DNA of 42,571 bases from contig JAJOHZ010000048.1 of assembly GCA_021209625.1 (NCBI GenBank), positions 1 through 42,571 of the forward strand, written 5' to 3'. The translations under genes and the position numbers were made by a program. This document shows, piece by piece, positions 7,872-17,011 of this stretch; the stretch's first letter is position 1, and each line of letters opens with the position of its first letter. This DNA is from Erysipelotrichaceae bacterium. GTDB taxonomy: Bacteria > Bacillota_I > Bacilli_A > Erysipelotrichales > Erysipelotrichaceae. The notes under the pieces were generated by a model. That model worked only from the letters and a program-made list of their open reading frames with translations, ran no database searches and was not told where the DNA came from.

Positions 7872-9356
7872 AAAGAAAAGATATCCTTTTAATCTAAGGA
7901 TATCTTTTTTTGTGCAAATCTTACTTTGAAAATAAGTGTCATGTTCAATGATGATCATGGTTGGCTCAAACATCATTATTAATTGTTCAACTTGTTCACG
8001 AGCATGGACATCCAAATAATTCAATGGCTCATCCCAAATATACACATGAGCTTGATCACAAAGACTTTTTGCAATCAAGACTTTCTTTTTTTGTCCTTGT
8101 GAATAGAGTGATAATTCAATGTCAAACTGTTCGCGATTAATACCTAACTTTCTTAGAATCGCTTTGAACAAAGGTTCTTCCAGTTGATGCAACTTAATAA
8201 ACTGATCCATTGTGCCTTGAACCAGTGAAGTATCTTGAGAAACATAAGAAATCACTAATTGAGAGGAAATCTGAATTTCACCACTGTATTTCATGGTTGA
8301 ATCATAACAGCACCGAATCAAACTACTTTTGCCACTTCCATTTTTTCCTTCAATCAATAAACGATCACCTCGCTTAAGATCAAATGAAACCGGTGAATGA
8401 AGAGGCTTATTAAACCAAACACACACATCTCTAAACATAAATTGATGGTGATTGAAGAAAGGCAATGATTGCAGTTTTAACTGTTCTATCTTTTCAATAT
8501 CCAGTAGTAATTTCGTTTTTGATTCAATGGATTTGTTTGTTCTTTTTTCAAGTGATTTGGATCTTTTCATCATTTTTGCTGCCTTGTGGCCTATATATCC
8601 ACGATCAACACCCCCTTGACCAATCTTAGTGGCTTCAACTTTATCTGACCATGTTGCGGTTTGAATTTTCGCATAATTCAAACGTTTGATGTCCTTCTTT
8701 GTTTGCTCATTCATTGCAAACTCATGTTGCATTTTTCGATCATAATTCAACTTCCATTGAGAGTAATTCCCTTTTTGAACATCAATGCTTGATGCATTAA
8801 TGGAAACAATATGATCAACACAGCGATCTAAGAAGGAACGATCATGGGAAACGAGTATGAATCCTTGTTTCGTTGATAAGTAATCCGCTACTTTCATTCG
8901 TGATTGGGAGTCCAAATGATTGGTCGGTTCATCAATGAGATAGAATGCTCTTTCATTAAAAAAAAGCATAATAAGCATAATCTTGGTTTGCTCACCTAAC
9001 GAAAGTGTGTGATATGAGCGATCAAAACACTCTTCTTTTAACTCAAGAAATGAAAACTCCTTCATCCATTGCCATTTTTCAATCATTGGATTGTATTCTT
9101 TTAAAATAGATGCTGTCATTCTTTCAGGTTGAGTAATCTTAAATGGAAAATAAGCGCAAGAAAGTGGACAATGGATTGTCCCATCATAGATAAGTTCTTT
9201 CATAAGCAACTTAAGCAAGGTTGTTTTACCCCTTCCATTACGTCCAATGAGTCCACAATGCCATTGTGTGTCCAATGTGAGTGAACAATCTTTGAAAATA
9301 GGGACAGATGAATTAGAATATGTAAAGGTTATTTGATTAAATGTTAGTGTTGCCAT
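7830..9356 (-). CDS. ABC-F ribosome-protection ATPase (Lsa/VmlR-like)
   Basis: About 508 aa from the ATG at 9356, which follows AGGAGG by 7 nt; the ORF-track start at 9416 would begin inside the attenuator. Two ATPase domains and no membrane segment. Domain 1: GRNGRGKTTL, LSLGEQTK, YLIDEPTNHLD. Domain 2: GKNGSGKSSL, LYSQGQKKK, IWDEPLNYLD. The WDEPLNY(I/L)D form is typical of the Lsa/Vga/VmlR branch, which dislodges lincosamides, pleuromutilins and streptogramin A from the ribosome. The basic linker is present. The C-terminus is odd: after IIIEHDTYFQSKICTKK the frame runs through the intrinsic terminator into the convergent AKR gene; one more A in the 7-A run would end the protein at CTKKRYP, so a frameshift is suspected. 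Confidence 0.88.
   Translation of the reverse strand: MATLTFNQITFTYSNSSVPIFKDCSLTLDTQWHCGLIGRNGRGKTTLLKLLMKELIYDGTIHCPLSCAYFPFKITQPERMTASILKEYNPMIEKWQWMKEFSFLELKEECFDRSYHTLSLGEQTKIMLIMLFFNERAFYLIDEPTNHLDSQSRMKVADYLSTKQGFILVSHDRSFLDRCVDHIVSINASSIDVQKGNYSQWKLNYDRKMQHEFAMNEQTKKDIKRLNYAKIQTATWSDKVEATKIGQGGVDRGYIGHKAAKMMKRSKSLEKRTNKSIESKTKLLLDIEKIEQLKLQSLPFFNHHQFMFRDVCVWFNKPLHSPVSFDLKRGDRLLIEGKNGSGKSSLIRCCYDSTMKYSGEIQISSQLVISYVSQDTSLVQGTMDQFIKLHQLEEPLFKAILRKLGINREQFDIELSLYSQGQKKKVLIAKSLCDQAHVYIWDEPLNYLDVHAREQVEQLIMMFEPTMIIIEHDTYFQSKICTKKDILRLKGYLFFLFDVIQLLHLFFT
7876..7911. terminator. Strong bidirectional terminator between AKR and ABC-F
   Basis: A perfect 13-bp stem (AAAAGATATCCTT / AAGGATATCTTTT) with a 7-nt loop and T/A tails on both sides. 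It lies inside the annotated 3' end of the ABC-F frame, which argues that the real ABC-F stop is earlier. Confidence 0.9.
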
Positions 9357-9371
9357 AGGGTTTCCTCCTGT

Positions 9372-9404
9372 AAATAAAAACCACAAGAAAGTTAATTCTT
9401 GCGG
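9372..9404 (-). terminator. Attenuator terminator in the ABC-F leader
   Basis: On the minus strand: CCGCAAGAA, loop TTAACT, TTCTTGTGG, then TTTTTATTT. The 9-bp stem has one G-U pair. It lies between the leader peptide and the ABC-F Shine-Dalgarno site, so it must be read through for expression. Its right half AACTTTCTT can pair instead with AAGAAAGTT at 9451-9443. Confidence 0.8.
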
Positions 9405-9488
9405 CTCTAGTTTCAAGAAAAAGAAATAGATAACGTGAAGTCAACTTTCTTTGTCACAGAGAAAACAATGTTTTAACCATGACTTATG

Positions 9489-9509
9489 TTAGAAAGTTGC
9501 TTTGATCAT
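9489..9509 (-). CDS. Leader peptide MIKATF of the ABC-F gene
   Basis: A six-codon ORF (MIKATF, TAA stop) directly after a strong GAGGTGAGG site with 2-nt spacing. It is too short to be a functional protein. It sits about 15 nt after the predicted transcription start and overlaps CAACTTTCT, which can pair with AGAAAGTTG further down. This is the arrangement of ribosome-stalling leaders in antibiotic-inducible attenuators. Confidence 0.7.
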   Translation of the reverse strand: MIKATF

Positions 9510-9531
9510 TTCCTCACCTCTATTTAAAATT

Positions 9532-9560
9532 AGTGTACCACTAAACTCATTAAAATTCAA
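9532..9560 (-). promoter_or_regulatory. Promoter of the ABC-F leader
   Basis: Minus strand: TTGAAT, 17 bp, TACACT with TGG directly before the -10 (extended -10). Transcription should start near 9525, giving a leader of about 170 nt before the ABC-F start codon. Confidence 0.65.
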
Positions 9561-9564
9561 ACTT

Positions 9565-11925
9565 CTATTCTTTAGGCACCCATGCTAAGGCCACTAAAGG
9601 AATGGAGATGTTGTTGGAAGTGGCTCTTATCTCAACTTCTTCAAGATAATCTGTGGTTACATCATAGTCATCACTGATCTTTAAGACATGATTTTCAAGT
9701 TCTTGACTTAACTCTTGAAGTTGATTTTGAACTGATTCTAACGTTTCTTGAGCTTGTTCAATGCCTTGTCCACTCTTGAGTGCTTTAGATGAACTCTTCA
9801 TGGCTGATCCAACACGGGTAATGGATGTGGCTGAGATCTTCTTTGATCCAAATAAGGCTGAGAAGATGGCAGTTCCTGTTGATACCATCGCATCCATTTT
9901 CTTTTGATTGGCTAAGGTGCTCTGTTTTTCAACGGCTTGTTGAGCACGACGTAAACGATCTTCTAAGGTATTCATTCGTGTGGCGTATTTTTTCTTTAGT
10001 GCTTCAATGGCTTCATCTCTGGCTTCATGAGCGGCATGTTGGAGTCGAATCACAAAGTCTCGTTGATCCTCATTGACTTGTGAAAGCAGTTTTAGTTTTG
10101 GACTGTAGAAGAGTTTAAGTGAAACGTTGGTTCGGATAAATTGGTTGAGTGATTTTTCCCAAAGATCATAGTTCTTTAGATTTGAAGCCGCTTGAGGGTA
10201 CGCTTCAAACACCGCATTGTCTGGTTTTTGTCGACTAATGTCTTTTAAAGAAAGGTTGACTTTCTGTGCTTCACTCCAATCCACACTGATGACTCCATCA
10301 TGAATTGGTGCAAGGAACACGACATTTTGATTGAGTGAAACATTGTGTTTAGCACTTTGGTAAAACACATCTCCTACCCCTATACAATAAGGTTCATAGG
10401 TGAGTGATGATGTTGAATACTGTTGAGGTGGACAATACACTTGAGGAATTTGTGCTGATAAGAGGGGTTGAGATGAAGATTGTGTTGTTTTTTGAGGTTG
10501 GAAGGCGTGTTGAGGTGTGGTTGAGATTTGATTTAACGAAGCAATTTGATCACGCGTCATAGGTCCTGCCAAGTAAGAAAGCACCCATCGCGTTGAGAAT
10601 AAGGTTGGATTCGCTTCATGCACACTGTGTAAGTAAAATTGTCGCTGACTTAAACCTGCAATTAATCGCTCAGTTTCCGTCCGATTGAATGGTTTATCCG
10701 AAGCCAATCCTTCAAGCCCAGCAATTAATCGTTCAATATCACGTTGAGTTTGAAGTCGTCCTATTAACCACGTTCCAGTGTTGGACAACGCTTTATAGTC
10801 CAAATCCACAGGATTTTGAGTCGATAACACTAATCCTAGGCCATAAGCACGGGCTTGTTTAAGCAAGGTTAACAGTGGTGTCTTGGATGGTGGATTCGCC
10901 ACAGGTGGTAAGAAGCCAAACAATTCATCCATGTACAACATGGCTCTTAAACTTCCAGTGCCTGGTTGAGATCTCATCCAAGAAATCACTTCATTGAGTA
11001 ACATGGTCACAAAAAACATGCGTTCTGAATCAGACAAATGAGCGATAGAGAAAACTGAAACACATGGTTTTCCTGAAGAATTATAGAGAAAATGCTGAAT
11101 ATCCAATGCTTCTCCTTCTAGCCAAGATTTAAAACTAGGTGAAGCCAACACATTATTCAGTTGCATGGCTAGCGTTAATCGGTCTTTTGATGGATAAAAG
11201 GATTCTAAATCAAGCACTCCCACCTGTTTCATTGGCGGAGTTTGAATCATGATGATTAAATCAGATAAGGTTAACGCTTGGTGTTGTTGCCAAGCATGAT
11301 CCAGTATATTAGAAATTAGGATATGTTCTCTCGAAGTGAGTGTTTGAGCATTCACTCCAATCAGTGACAAGATGGAGGTTGCGGTCACATCAAGACGTTC
11401 ACGATAAGCATCATGGTCTTCTAAGATGACTTGAGGTGGTGGATTAAACGATTTAAGTAATGAGACACTTAAGCCTGCACTGCTTCCTGGAGTGTACACT
11501 TTGACTTGAGCAGCATCCTTAAACTTTTGAATGCGTTCACCACTTTGACCCCATGAAGCTAAACCTTTCTTCCATTGCTCTGCTTGATTCAAGGCAAATT
11601 CTTCTTTACTTAATCCTTTATTGGAAGCCTCACTTAAATTAATCCAAGGTTCAAAATCCGCTTGTCTGAGTTGAGGAAATGTCAGTGCAAGATTGGCCAA
11701 ATCTCCTTTAGGATCAATCGCAATGACTGGAATTTGATCCAGTGCTGCTTCTTCAATCATGCTGATACCCAATCCAGTTTTACCACTTCCTGTCATCCCT
11801 ATGATCATGGCGTGAGTGGTTAAATCTTTGGATTTCATTAAGACCAAATTATCACTGAGTTGCTTTGTTTCTGAATCCAACTCTTTACCTAAATAAAACA
11901 CTCCCATCTTTTCAAAATCGTGCAT
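9565..11925 (-). CDS. HerA/FtsK-like ATPase (DUF853-type, COG0433)
   Basis: 786 aa. The N-terminal half is a RecA-fold ATPase: Walker A GMTGSGKTGLG near residue 45, AIDPKGDLANL, Walker B LYMDELFGFLPP around 335, and the sensor-like LSTQNPVDLDYKALSN and TWLIGRLQTQRD. A region rich in Gln, Ser and Pro follows, then long charged helices (AARDEA-like, ATRMNTLEDRLRRAQQAVEK and LESVQNQLQELSQELE) that should form coiled coils. HerA relatives are DNA translocases; no NurA nuclease gene is adjacent, so a repair role is not supported by context. Good AAGGAG site before the ATG. It appears monocistronic, since the ABC-F promoter lies directly behind its stop. Confidence 0.8.
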   Translation of the reverse strand: MHDFEKMGVFYLGKELDSETKQLSDNLVLMKSKDLTTHAMIIGMTGSGKTGLGISMIEEAALDQIPVIAIDPKGDLANLALTFPQLRQADFEPWINLSEASNKGLSKEEFALNQAEQWKKGLASWGQSGERIQKFKDAAQVKVYTPGSSAGLSVSLLKSFNPPPQVILEDHDAYRERLDVTATSILSLIGVNAQTLTSREHILISNILDHAWQQHQALTLSDLIIMIQTPPMKQVGVLDLESFYPSKDRLTLAMQLNNVLASPSFKSWLEGEALDIQHFLYNSSGKPCVSVFSIAHLSDSERMFFVTMLLNEVISWMRSQPGTGSLRAMLYMDELFGFLPPVANPPSKTPLLTLLKQARAYGLGLVLSTQNPVDLDYKALSNTGTWLIGRLQTQRDIERLIAGLEGLASDKPFNRTETERLIAGLSQRQFYLHSVHEANPTLFSTRWVLSYLAGPMTRDQIASLNQISTTPQHAFQPQKTTQSSSQPLLSAQIPQVYCPPQQYSTSSLTYEPYCIGVGDVFYQSAKHNVSLNQNVVFLAPIHDGVISVDWSEAQKVNLSLKDISRQKPDNAVFEAYPQAASNLKNYDLWEKSLNQFIRTNVSLKLFYSPKLKLLSQVNEDQRDFVIRLQHAAHEARDEAIEALKKKYATRMNTLEDRLRRAQQAVEKQSTLANQKKMDAMVSTGTAIFSALFGSKKISATSITRVGSAMKSSSKALKSGQGIEQAQETLESVQNQLQELSQELENHVLKISDDYDVTTDYLEEVEIRATSNNISIPLVALAWVPKE

Positions 11926-12044
11926 AGTTGCTCCTTACATTAATGAAATCATACTTATTCATTCTTATCTTAAGTTTACACCAACAAAATTCAAATTGGT
12001 AAAGTTAACTGATTTTTTGAAAGAAAAGTCACATATTTTTTAAA

Positions 12045-12074
12045 TTGACTTGAATATTGGTTATCCTTTACACT
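12045..12074 (+). promoter_or_regulatory. Promoter of the amino-acid permease
   Basis: TTGACT (12045-12050), 18 bp, TACACT (12069-12074), 23 bp before the start codon. Confidence 0.6.
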
Positions 12075-12097
12075 TTTTTTAACTTAAAGGGGATGTT

Positions 12098-13459
12098 ATG
12101 GAACACACAACACAAAAACGAAAGTTTGGATTATTGACGACTGTAGCGATGATTGCAGGAATAGTGATTGGATCAGGTATTTTCTTTAAAACCGATGATG
12201 TCTTGATCTCACTCAATGGAAATGTAGGTCTCAGTGCATTGGGATGGATTCTGGGCGCAATAGGCATTATCTTTGGAGGTTTAACCGTTGCGGTCTATGC
12301 GAAGAAGGAAGATTCTGTAGGAGGAATCATTACTTATTCAGAGATGGCTTGGGGTAAAACCATGGGCTATCTTGCAGGTTGGTTTCAAGTCATATTTTAT
12401 TATCCAGCCTTGGTGGCCATCATTGCATGGGTTGCAGCAAGCTATATCCTTGTCTTATTTGGTTCACCTGGCCCATTCTCCAGTGGTGAGTTTACACTCT
12501 TCTCTTGGATATTGACGGTTGGATTAATGATAGGTTTCTTTATCTTTAATAGTTTTGCAACCATCTTAGCAGGAAAGTTTCAATCGTTTGCTCTCATCAT
12601 CAAAGTCAGTGCCCTCATTGTCTTAGCTTTACTAGGATTAGTATTTGGTAACCCTATTCTTTCCATCACATCAGCTTCATCAGGGGGAAGTTTCAGTGGG
12701 TTGTTTGTGGCTTTAATTGCGATTGCCTTCGCCTACGATGGTTGGTTAGTTGCTCCTTCCATTGCCCATGAAATCAAAAACCCAAAACGTAATTTACCTT
12801 TAGCTTTAACCATTGCACCTCTACTTATTATGCTTATTTACTTAGGGTACACCATTGGTCTAACGTCTTTCTTAGGTGTGGACCGTGTCATGGAACTGGG
12901 CAATGCGGCAGTTGGCGAACTAGCCACTCAATTCTTTGGCTCTTGGGGTCCTAATCTTGTGTTTACCGCTGTCGTGATTTCAATCTTAGGCACATTCAAC
13001 GGCCTCATCTTAGGATACATTCGCTTACCCTATGCCTTAGCTTTAAGAAATGAAATGATCTTCAGTAAGCAACTTAAACAAGTTCATCCTCGCTACGATA
13101 TTCCTCTAGCCTCTTCACTCTTTACTTTCGTCATTAGCTTAGTGTGGTTAGGTCTTCACTTCATGTCTACTTCAGGGGTGGTCACTTATGGGATTCAACT
13201 TTTCAATGGATTAGAAATCGATGGATTACCCATTGTCTTAACCTATGTCTTTTATGTCATTCTGTATGTGGGTGTGATTAAAGATCGTAAGAAAGAGAAA
13301 CTCACCTGGGTTTGGGGGTTGTTGTTTCCAATCTTAGCTATATTAGGAGCATTACTTGTCATTTACGGTGGGTTTACAGCTCCTAAGTTTAATGTATACT
13401 TCATTGTCTCACCGGTTGGAATCCTGTTAGGTTTGGGTTTAAGACCAAAACAAGTTTAA
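12098..13459 (+). CDS. APC-family amino-acid permease
   Basis: 453 aa with 12 predicted membrane segments. The N-terminal MIAGIVIGSGIFFKTDD is the conserved first helix of APC/LAT transporters that binds the substrate alpha-amino group. GGIITYSEMAWGKTMGYLAGW and AYDGWLVAPSIAHEIKNPKR are further family hallmarks; the latter resembles the loop after helix 6. The protein probably exchanges or imports an amino acid across the cytoplasmic membrane. The substrate is not readable, although the SteT/LAT-like features favour a neutral amino acid. It is a single-gene unit with its own promoter and terminator. Confidence 0.85.
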   Translation: MEHTTQKRKFGLLTTVAMIAGIVIGSGIFFKTDDVLISLNGNVGLSALGWILGAIGIIFGGLTVAVYAKKEDSVGGIITYSEMAWGKTMGYLAGWFQVIFYYPALVAIIAWVAASYILVLFGSPGPFSSGEFTLFSWILTVGLMIGFFIFNSFATILAGKFQSFALIIKVSALIVLALLGLVFGNPILSITSASSGGSFSGLFVALIAIAFAYDGWLVAPSIAHEIKNPKRNLPLALTIAPLLIMLIYLGYTIGLTSFLGVDRVMELGNAAVGELATQFFGSWGPNLVFTAVVISILGTFNGLILGYIRLPYALALRNEMIFSKQLKQVHPRYDIPLASSLFTFVISLVWLGLHFMSTSGVVTYGIQLFNGLEIDGLPIVLTYVFYVILYVGVIKDRKKEKLTWVWGLLFPILAILGALLVIYGGFTAPKFNVYFIVSPVGILLGLGLRPKQV

Positions 13460-13479
13460 TACTAGTCTATTACATCATC

Positions 13480-13515
13480 AAAAAGGTTAACTTGAATATA
13501 TGCAAGTTAACCTTT
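13480..13515. terminator. Bidirectional terminator between permease and MBL genes
   Basis: Perfect 14-bp stem AAAAGGTTAACTTG / CAAGTTAACCTTTT with an 8-nt loop, between two convergent genes. Confidence 0.9.
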
Positions 13516-13521
13516 TATTAT

Positions 13522-14130
13522 CTACCACATCCCTTTTAGAAATGGATTACTACGTTTCTCATGATCGAGTGTGGTCTTAGGACCATGACCTGAATAAAGA
13601 ATGAGATCGTGAGAAAACGTTTTAATACGTTCAAGTGATTGTTTCATTTGACGCTCATTACTGCCATACAGATCAGTTCTTCCAATGCTTCCCTTAAAGA
13701 TGAGATCACCACAGAAAAGCATGTCTTCAATGTGTAAACTCACTGACCCTGGACTGTGACCCGGTGTATGAAGCACTGAGAACTGAAATGAACCAATCGT
13801 TAACATTCCCTCATCAAGTCGATAGCCTTGATCTTTAAGCTTGATGTTCATTTGCATGCTTAGATTCTTAGACGGATCTTCAATGAGGTCCACATCATCT
13901 TCATGAATGTATAAAGGACAACGATACTTATCAAGTAAAACTTGTGCTCCACCAAAATGATCAAAGTGACCATGGGTCAACACAATGGCTAACACCTTAT
14001 TACCTTCTGGAATGTGACTTGAGATATACTCCCCTTTGGCAGAAGGATCAATCACAATCACTTCATTTTCCTTAGTCAAGATATAGCAATTGGTTTGATA
14101 GGGTCCTAATGGTAATTGTTTAATGTCCAT
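13522..14130 (-). CDS. MBL-fold metallohydrolase, glyoxalase II-like (YqgX-type)
   Basis: 202 aa, the full length of the small bacterial glyoxalase II-like group. It has the metal motif LTHGHFDHFGG, then HTPGHSPGSVSLH, FCGDLIFKGSIGRTDL and YSGHGPKTTLDHEK, which supply all expected His and Asp ligands for a binuclear metal site. Relatives hydrolyse thioesters such as S-lactoylglutathione or analogues made with other thiols. Transcribed alone. Its Shine-Dalgarno AAGGAG lies 30 nt before the ATG with a hairpin between, an unusual arrangement. Confidence 0.85.
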   Translation of the reverse strand: MDIKQLPLGPYQTNCYILTKENEVIVIDPSAKGEYISSHIPEGNKVLAIVLTHGHFDHFGGAQVLLDKYRCPLYIHEDDVDLIEDPSKNLSMQMNIKLKDQGYRLDEGMLTIGSFQFSVLHTPGHSPGSVSLHIEDMLFCGDLIFKGSIGRTDLYGSNERQMKQSLERIKTFSHDLILYSGHGPKTTLDHEKRSNPFLKGMW

Positions 14131-14141
14131 GAATCTTTGTG

Positions 14142-14166
14142 GTTTACAAGAGTAAACACTCTCCTT
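14142..14166 (-). other. Hairpin between Shine-Dalgarno and start codon of the MBL gene
   Basis: AAGGAG (14166-14161) is followed by a short inverted repeat GTTTAC / GTAAAC with a 4-nt loop (14157-14142), then 11 nt and the ATG. Folding would bring the site closer to the start. Only a weak AAAG lies at normal distance. Confidence 0.4.
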
Positions 14167-14180
14167 AATCTATGTGTTTC

Positions 14181-14209
14181 ATTATAGAGTAATGCATCAT
14201 TAATCTCAA
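14181..14209 (-). promoter_or_regulatory. Promoter of the MBL gene
   Basis: Minus strand TTGAGA, 17 bp, TATAAT. It lies just behind the GDPD stop codon. Confidence 0.65.
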
Positions 14210-14215
14210 ATGAAT

Positions 14216-15941
14216 TTAGTCAATAATCAATCGTAACAGTTGAATCAGTAGCTGATTACCACTCAACTCAAAGAGCACTTCTTTCACATACGTTGGTCTT
14301 GAAGTAATGATGTTATGAACACCTAAGCGACTCATGCGTTCTATTTCAGAACGTGTATTCACCGTCCAAACCATGATTTGCTTATTGGAATACGTAATCT
14401 CAGTTACAGTATTCAAGGTGACAAAGGTTGACTTCATACTAAAAGCATTTATGGCTGGATTGGACAAAAGTGCAGGTGTCAAACGATAAGTAATGAGTCC
14501 TGTCTGAATGTTTGGGTTAAACTCTTTGATTCGTTCTAAACAAGCTAAGCAGGTCGAGGTCATAATGACTTGATATTGCATCTCATATTCATCAATGAGT
14601 GTTACTAAATCTTCAATGACATCCAGTTGTCTAACTCCCAACTTCAAATCCAGGTTTAAAGGTACCCTTCCCTTACTCAGTTCAAGTGCTGATCTTAGTG
14701 ATGGCAGCGTTTCACCTAAGAAATCAGGACTCAACCATGAACCAGCATCCAATGACGTGGCTGTTTCAAAAGAAGTCACAGAGATAGATTGATTAATGCC
14801 AGTGGTTCGAGACAGATTGTCATCATGAAGTAACACAAACTCTCCATCCTGGGTAACGCGAACATCCACTTCCACTACATCCGCAAAAGAATCAATCGCT
14901 TTTTGAATCGCTATGAGTGTGTTCTCAGGATGATCAAAAGAATACCCACGATGAGAGGTCACTTGGATCTGATCCACACTCATGGTTTGTAAGCGAGTCC
15001 CATGTGAAAGAATATTGATAAATAACAGTCCATCCACTAAAATAAGAGCTACTAAGAGAGAGAGCCACGATTTACGATGTTTAATGGTTAGTATTTCTAC
15101 TTTTTTAGTAGGTGTTAATACATGGGAAGGTTCAAGTATGGTTTGATTGAATCTAAAGACATGATGCGATAATGTGCTCATGACAATCAGCATTAAGGCA
15201 AACAACCCATTGAATCGATCCAAAAGGGACATTAATGCCGCTACAGCAACTTCACTTGGTAATATGAAAGCCACCAAGACAACCATCATCAATAACATAA
15301 CCACATAAATGAACGAAAAAATGAATCCTAATATTAAATTAAAACGCACGTGCATCATCACTGCTTTTAACTTATATTCGTTAGTATGAACCACAACCCA
15401 ACCCACTAATATAAGCATCAACATCCAAATAAAAGTTATGGACGTCTCACTCATCACATATCTTATATAAGGATGAGTTCGAATGGTAAGGATAATGAGT
15501 GGAATATTGTAGGAGATCCACTGAAGCCATACAGATACCAACATGGATAGTTTGCGTTTTTAAAAACAAGGATGACGTTTTGAAATTGACCAGAATTAGG
15601 AGTTTGATTTTGGGAATCGGCATTTGATTAGGTTGTCTTAAATCAAGATTAATGAAGAAATCATGAAATAAAAGTACAGCACTTAAAATCGCGAAGACAA
15701 GCCCTAAAGTCATCCATGTGAGTGGATTAAACATGAATAATGGTAACGATGATAATGAGACATACGATAGATTGGAGGTAATCAAGGCATACTCAAATCC
15801 AAAGGTAAGAATTGGGGTCACAAGATATAGAGAAAACAACAGTAGACCTAACTCAAACAGCACCACAAAAACAAGATCTTGATTAAGAAAAGAAATGAGT
15901 GCACTTGGTCGATGATGTTGTTGTGTTTTCTTTTTTACCAT
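14216..15941 (-). pseudogene. Membrane-domain glycerophosphodiester phosphodiesterase, frameshifted
   Basis: Two overlapping frames form one protein of about 575 aa, the usual size for GDPDs with an N-terminal multi-helix membrane domain. The upstream frame gives the start MVKKKTQQ and helices up to NFKTSSLFLK; the downstream frame continues RKLSMLVSVWLQW and further helices, then the catalytic domain: TSHRGYSFDHPENTLIAI, DVVEVDVRVTQDGEFVLLHDD and NLDLKLGV. The frames switch at the run ttttt/aaaaa (15557-15566), where removing one base restores the reading. Family members split glycerophosphodiesters into glycerol-3-phosphate and an alcohol at the membrane. The catalytic His, Glu and Asp are all present, so this could be a sequence error. 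Confidence 0.82.
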
Positions 15942-16073
15942 GATTATGAGACCCTTCCTACCACAATCATATCAAAAAACAAATGATTTAAAAGCAGTTT
16001 AATCACAATCACCCCTTACTTAAACAGACTGAAATTAAGTTTTCTTATTCCATACAAAGAGGAAACGAATGTT

Positions 16074-16082
16074 TGGTATAAT
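16074..16082 (+). promoter_or_regulatory. Extended -10 promoter of the ptb-like gene
   Basis: TGG-TATAAT (16074-16082), with no good -35. It overlaps the ORF-track start at 16069 and so excludes that start. Confidence 0.55.
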
Positions 16083-16098
16083 GAAATGGGAGAACACC

Positions 16099-16986
16099 AT
16101 GATCACACACCTTAAACAACTATTAACGCAATCCAATCATACCATCGCCGTCGCATGCGCCCATGATGATGATGTCTTAAGTGCCATCATTCAAGCCAAA
16201 GAACATGGGATTGCTAATGCGATTTTGGTGGGAGAAGAAGCAAAGATTAATGCTATACTAAAGCAATATCCAACTCACACTTTTAGAATCATTCATGAAG
16301 AAGATCCTCATGAAGCCGTCAAACAATGCATTCAACTCGTTAAGAATAAGGAAGCCACCATTCTTATGAAAGGACTTGTGGACACCTCTATTCTTTTAAA
16401 ACATGTGGTGAACACACAAGATGGGCTCAAAGCATCACCTACCCTCGCTCATGTGGCTGTGGTTAAAGTGGCTTCCATGGATCGCTACCTGATTTTAAGT
16501 GATGCGGCCATGAACATCCTTCCATCATTGGAAGCCAAAGTGCACATCATTGAACATTGTGTCAAAGTAGCTCAAGCCATCAACATCAACCCCATTCGTG
16601 TAGGATGCATTTGTGCGGTAGAGAAAGTCAATCCTAAGATGCAATGCACTTTGGATGCGATAACACTTAAAACAATGAATGAACAAGGAGTGATTAAGGG
16701 CTGTATTGTTGATGGACCATTTGCCTTAGACAATGCCTTATCAGTGGAAGCTGCCCATCATAAAGGTATTACCTCAGCGAATGCTGGTTTGATTGATGTC
16801 TTACTTCTTCCAAACATTGAATCTGGTAATGTCTTATACAAATCCATCACCTACTTAGCTCAAGGTGAAAGTGCAGGCATCATCATGGGAGCTCAAGTGC
16901 CTATTGTGGTCACCTCACGCGCAGACAGCGATAAAATCAAACTCAATTCCATTGCTTTAGCTCTCTTAATTGCACAGAAAAAGTAG
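16099..16986 (+). CDS. ptb: Phosphate butyryl/acetyltransferase
   Basis: 295 aa from the ATG at 16099, which follows GGGAG at 6 nt; the ORF-track start at 16069 lies upstream of the -10 box. Length and motifs fit phosphate butyryltransferase: ANAILVGEEAKI, ILMKGLVDTSILLKHVVN, HVAVVKV, LILSDAAMNILP, GCIVDGPFALDNALS and the late ESGNVLYKSITYLAQGESAGIIMGAQVP. The enzyme exchanges CoA for phosphate on butyryl-CoA or related acyl-CoAs, usually with butyrate kinase making ATP. No kinase gene is adjacent; the AcuI-type reductase converges on it from the other side of a terminator. Confidence 0.85.
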   Translation: MITHLKQLLTQSNHTIAVACAHDDDVLSAIIQAKEHGIANAILVGEEAKINAILKQYPTHTFRIIHEEDPHEAVKQCIQLVKNKEATILMKGLVDTSILLKHVVNTQDGLKASPTLAHVAVVKVASMDRYLILSDAAMNILPSLEAKVHIIEHCVKVAQAININPIRVGCICAVEKVNPKMQCTLDAITLKTMNEQGVIKGCIVDGPFALDNALSVEAAHHKGITSANAGLIDVLLLPNIESGNVLYKSITYLAQGESAGIIMGAQVPIVVTSRADSDKIKLNSIALALLIAQKK

Positions 16987-17010
16987 ATTCCTTCATGGAA
17001 TCTACTTTTA
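16981..17010. terminator. Bidirectional terminator between ptb and the AcuI-type gene
   Basis: Perfect 11-bp stem AAGTAGATTCC / GGAATCTACTT, loop TTCAT, T-rich tail. It includes the ptb stop codon. Confidence 0.85.
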
Positions 17011-17011
17011 C

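Noticed and set aside
14131-14159. Upstream ORF starting at GTG (14159) before the MBL gene
   Set aside because: The ribosome site is only 1 nt away from that GTG, which is too close for good initiation, and the peptide has no notable composition.
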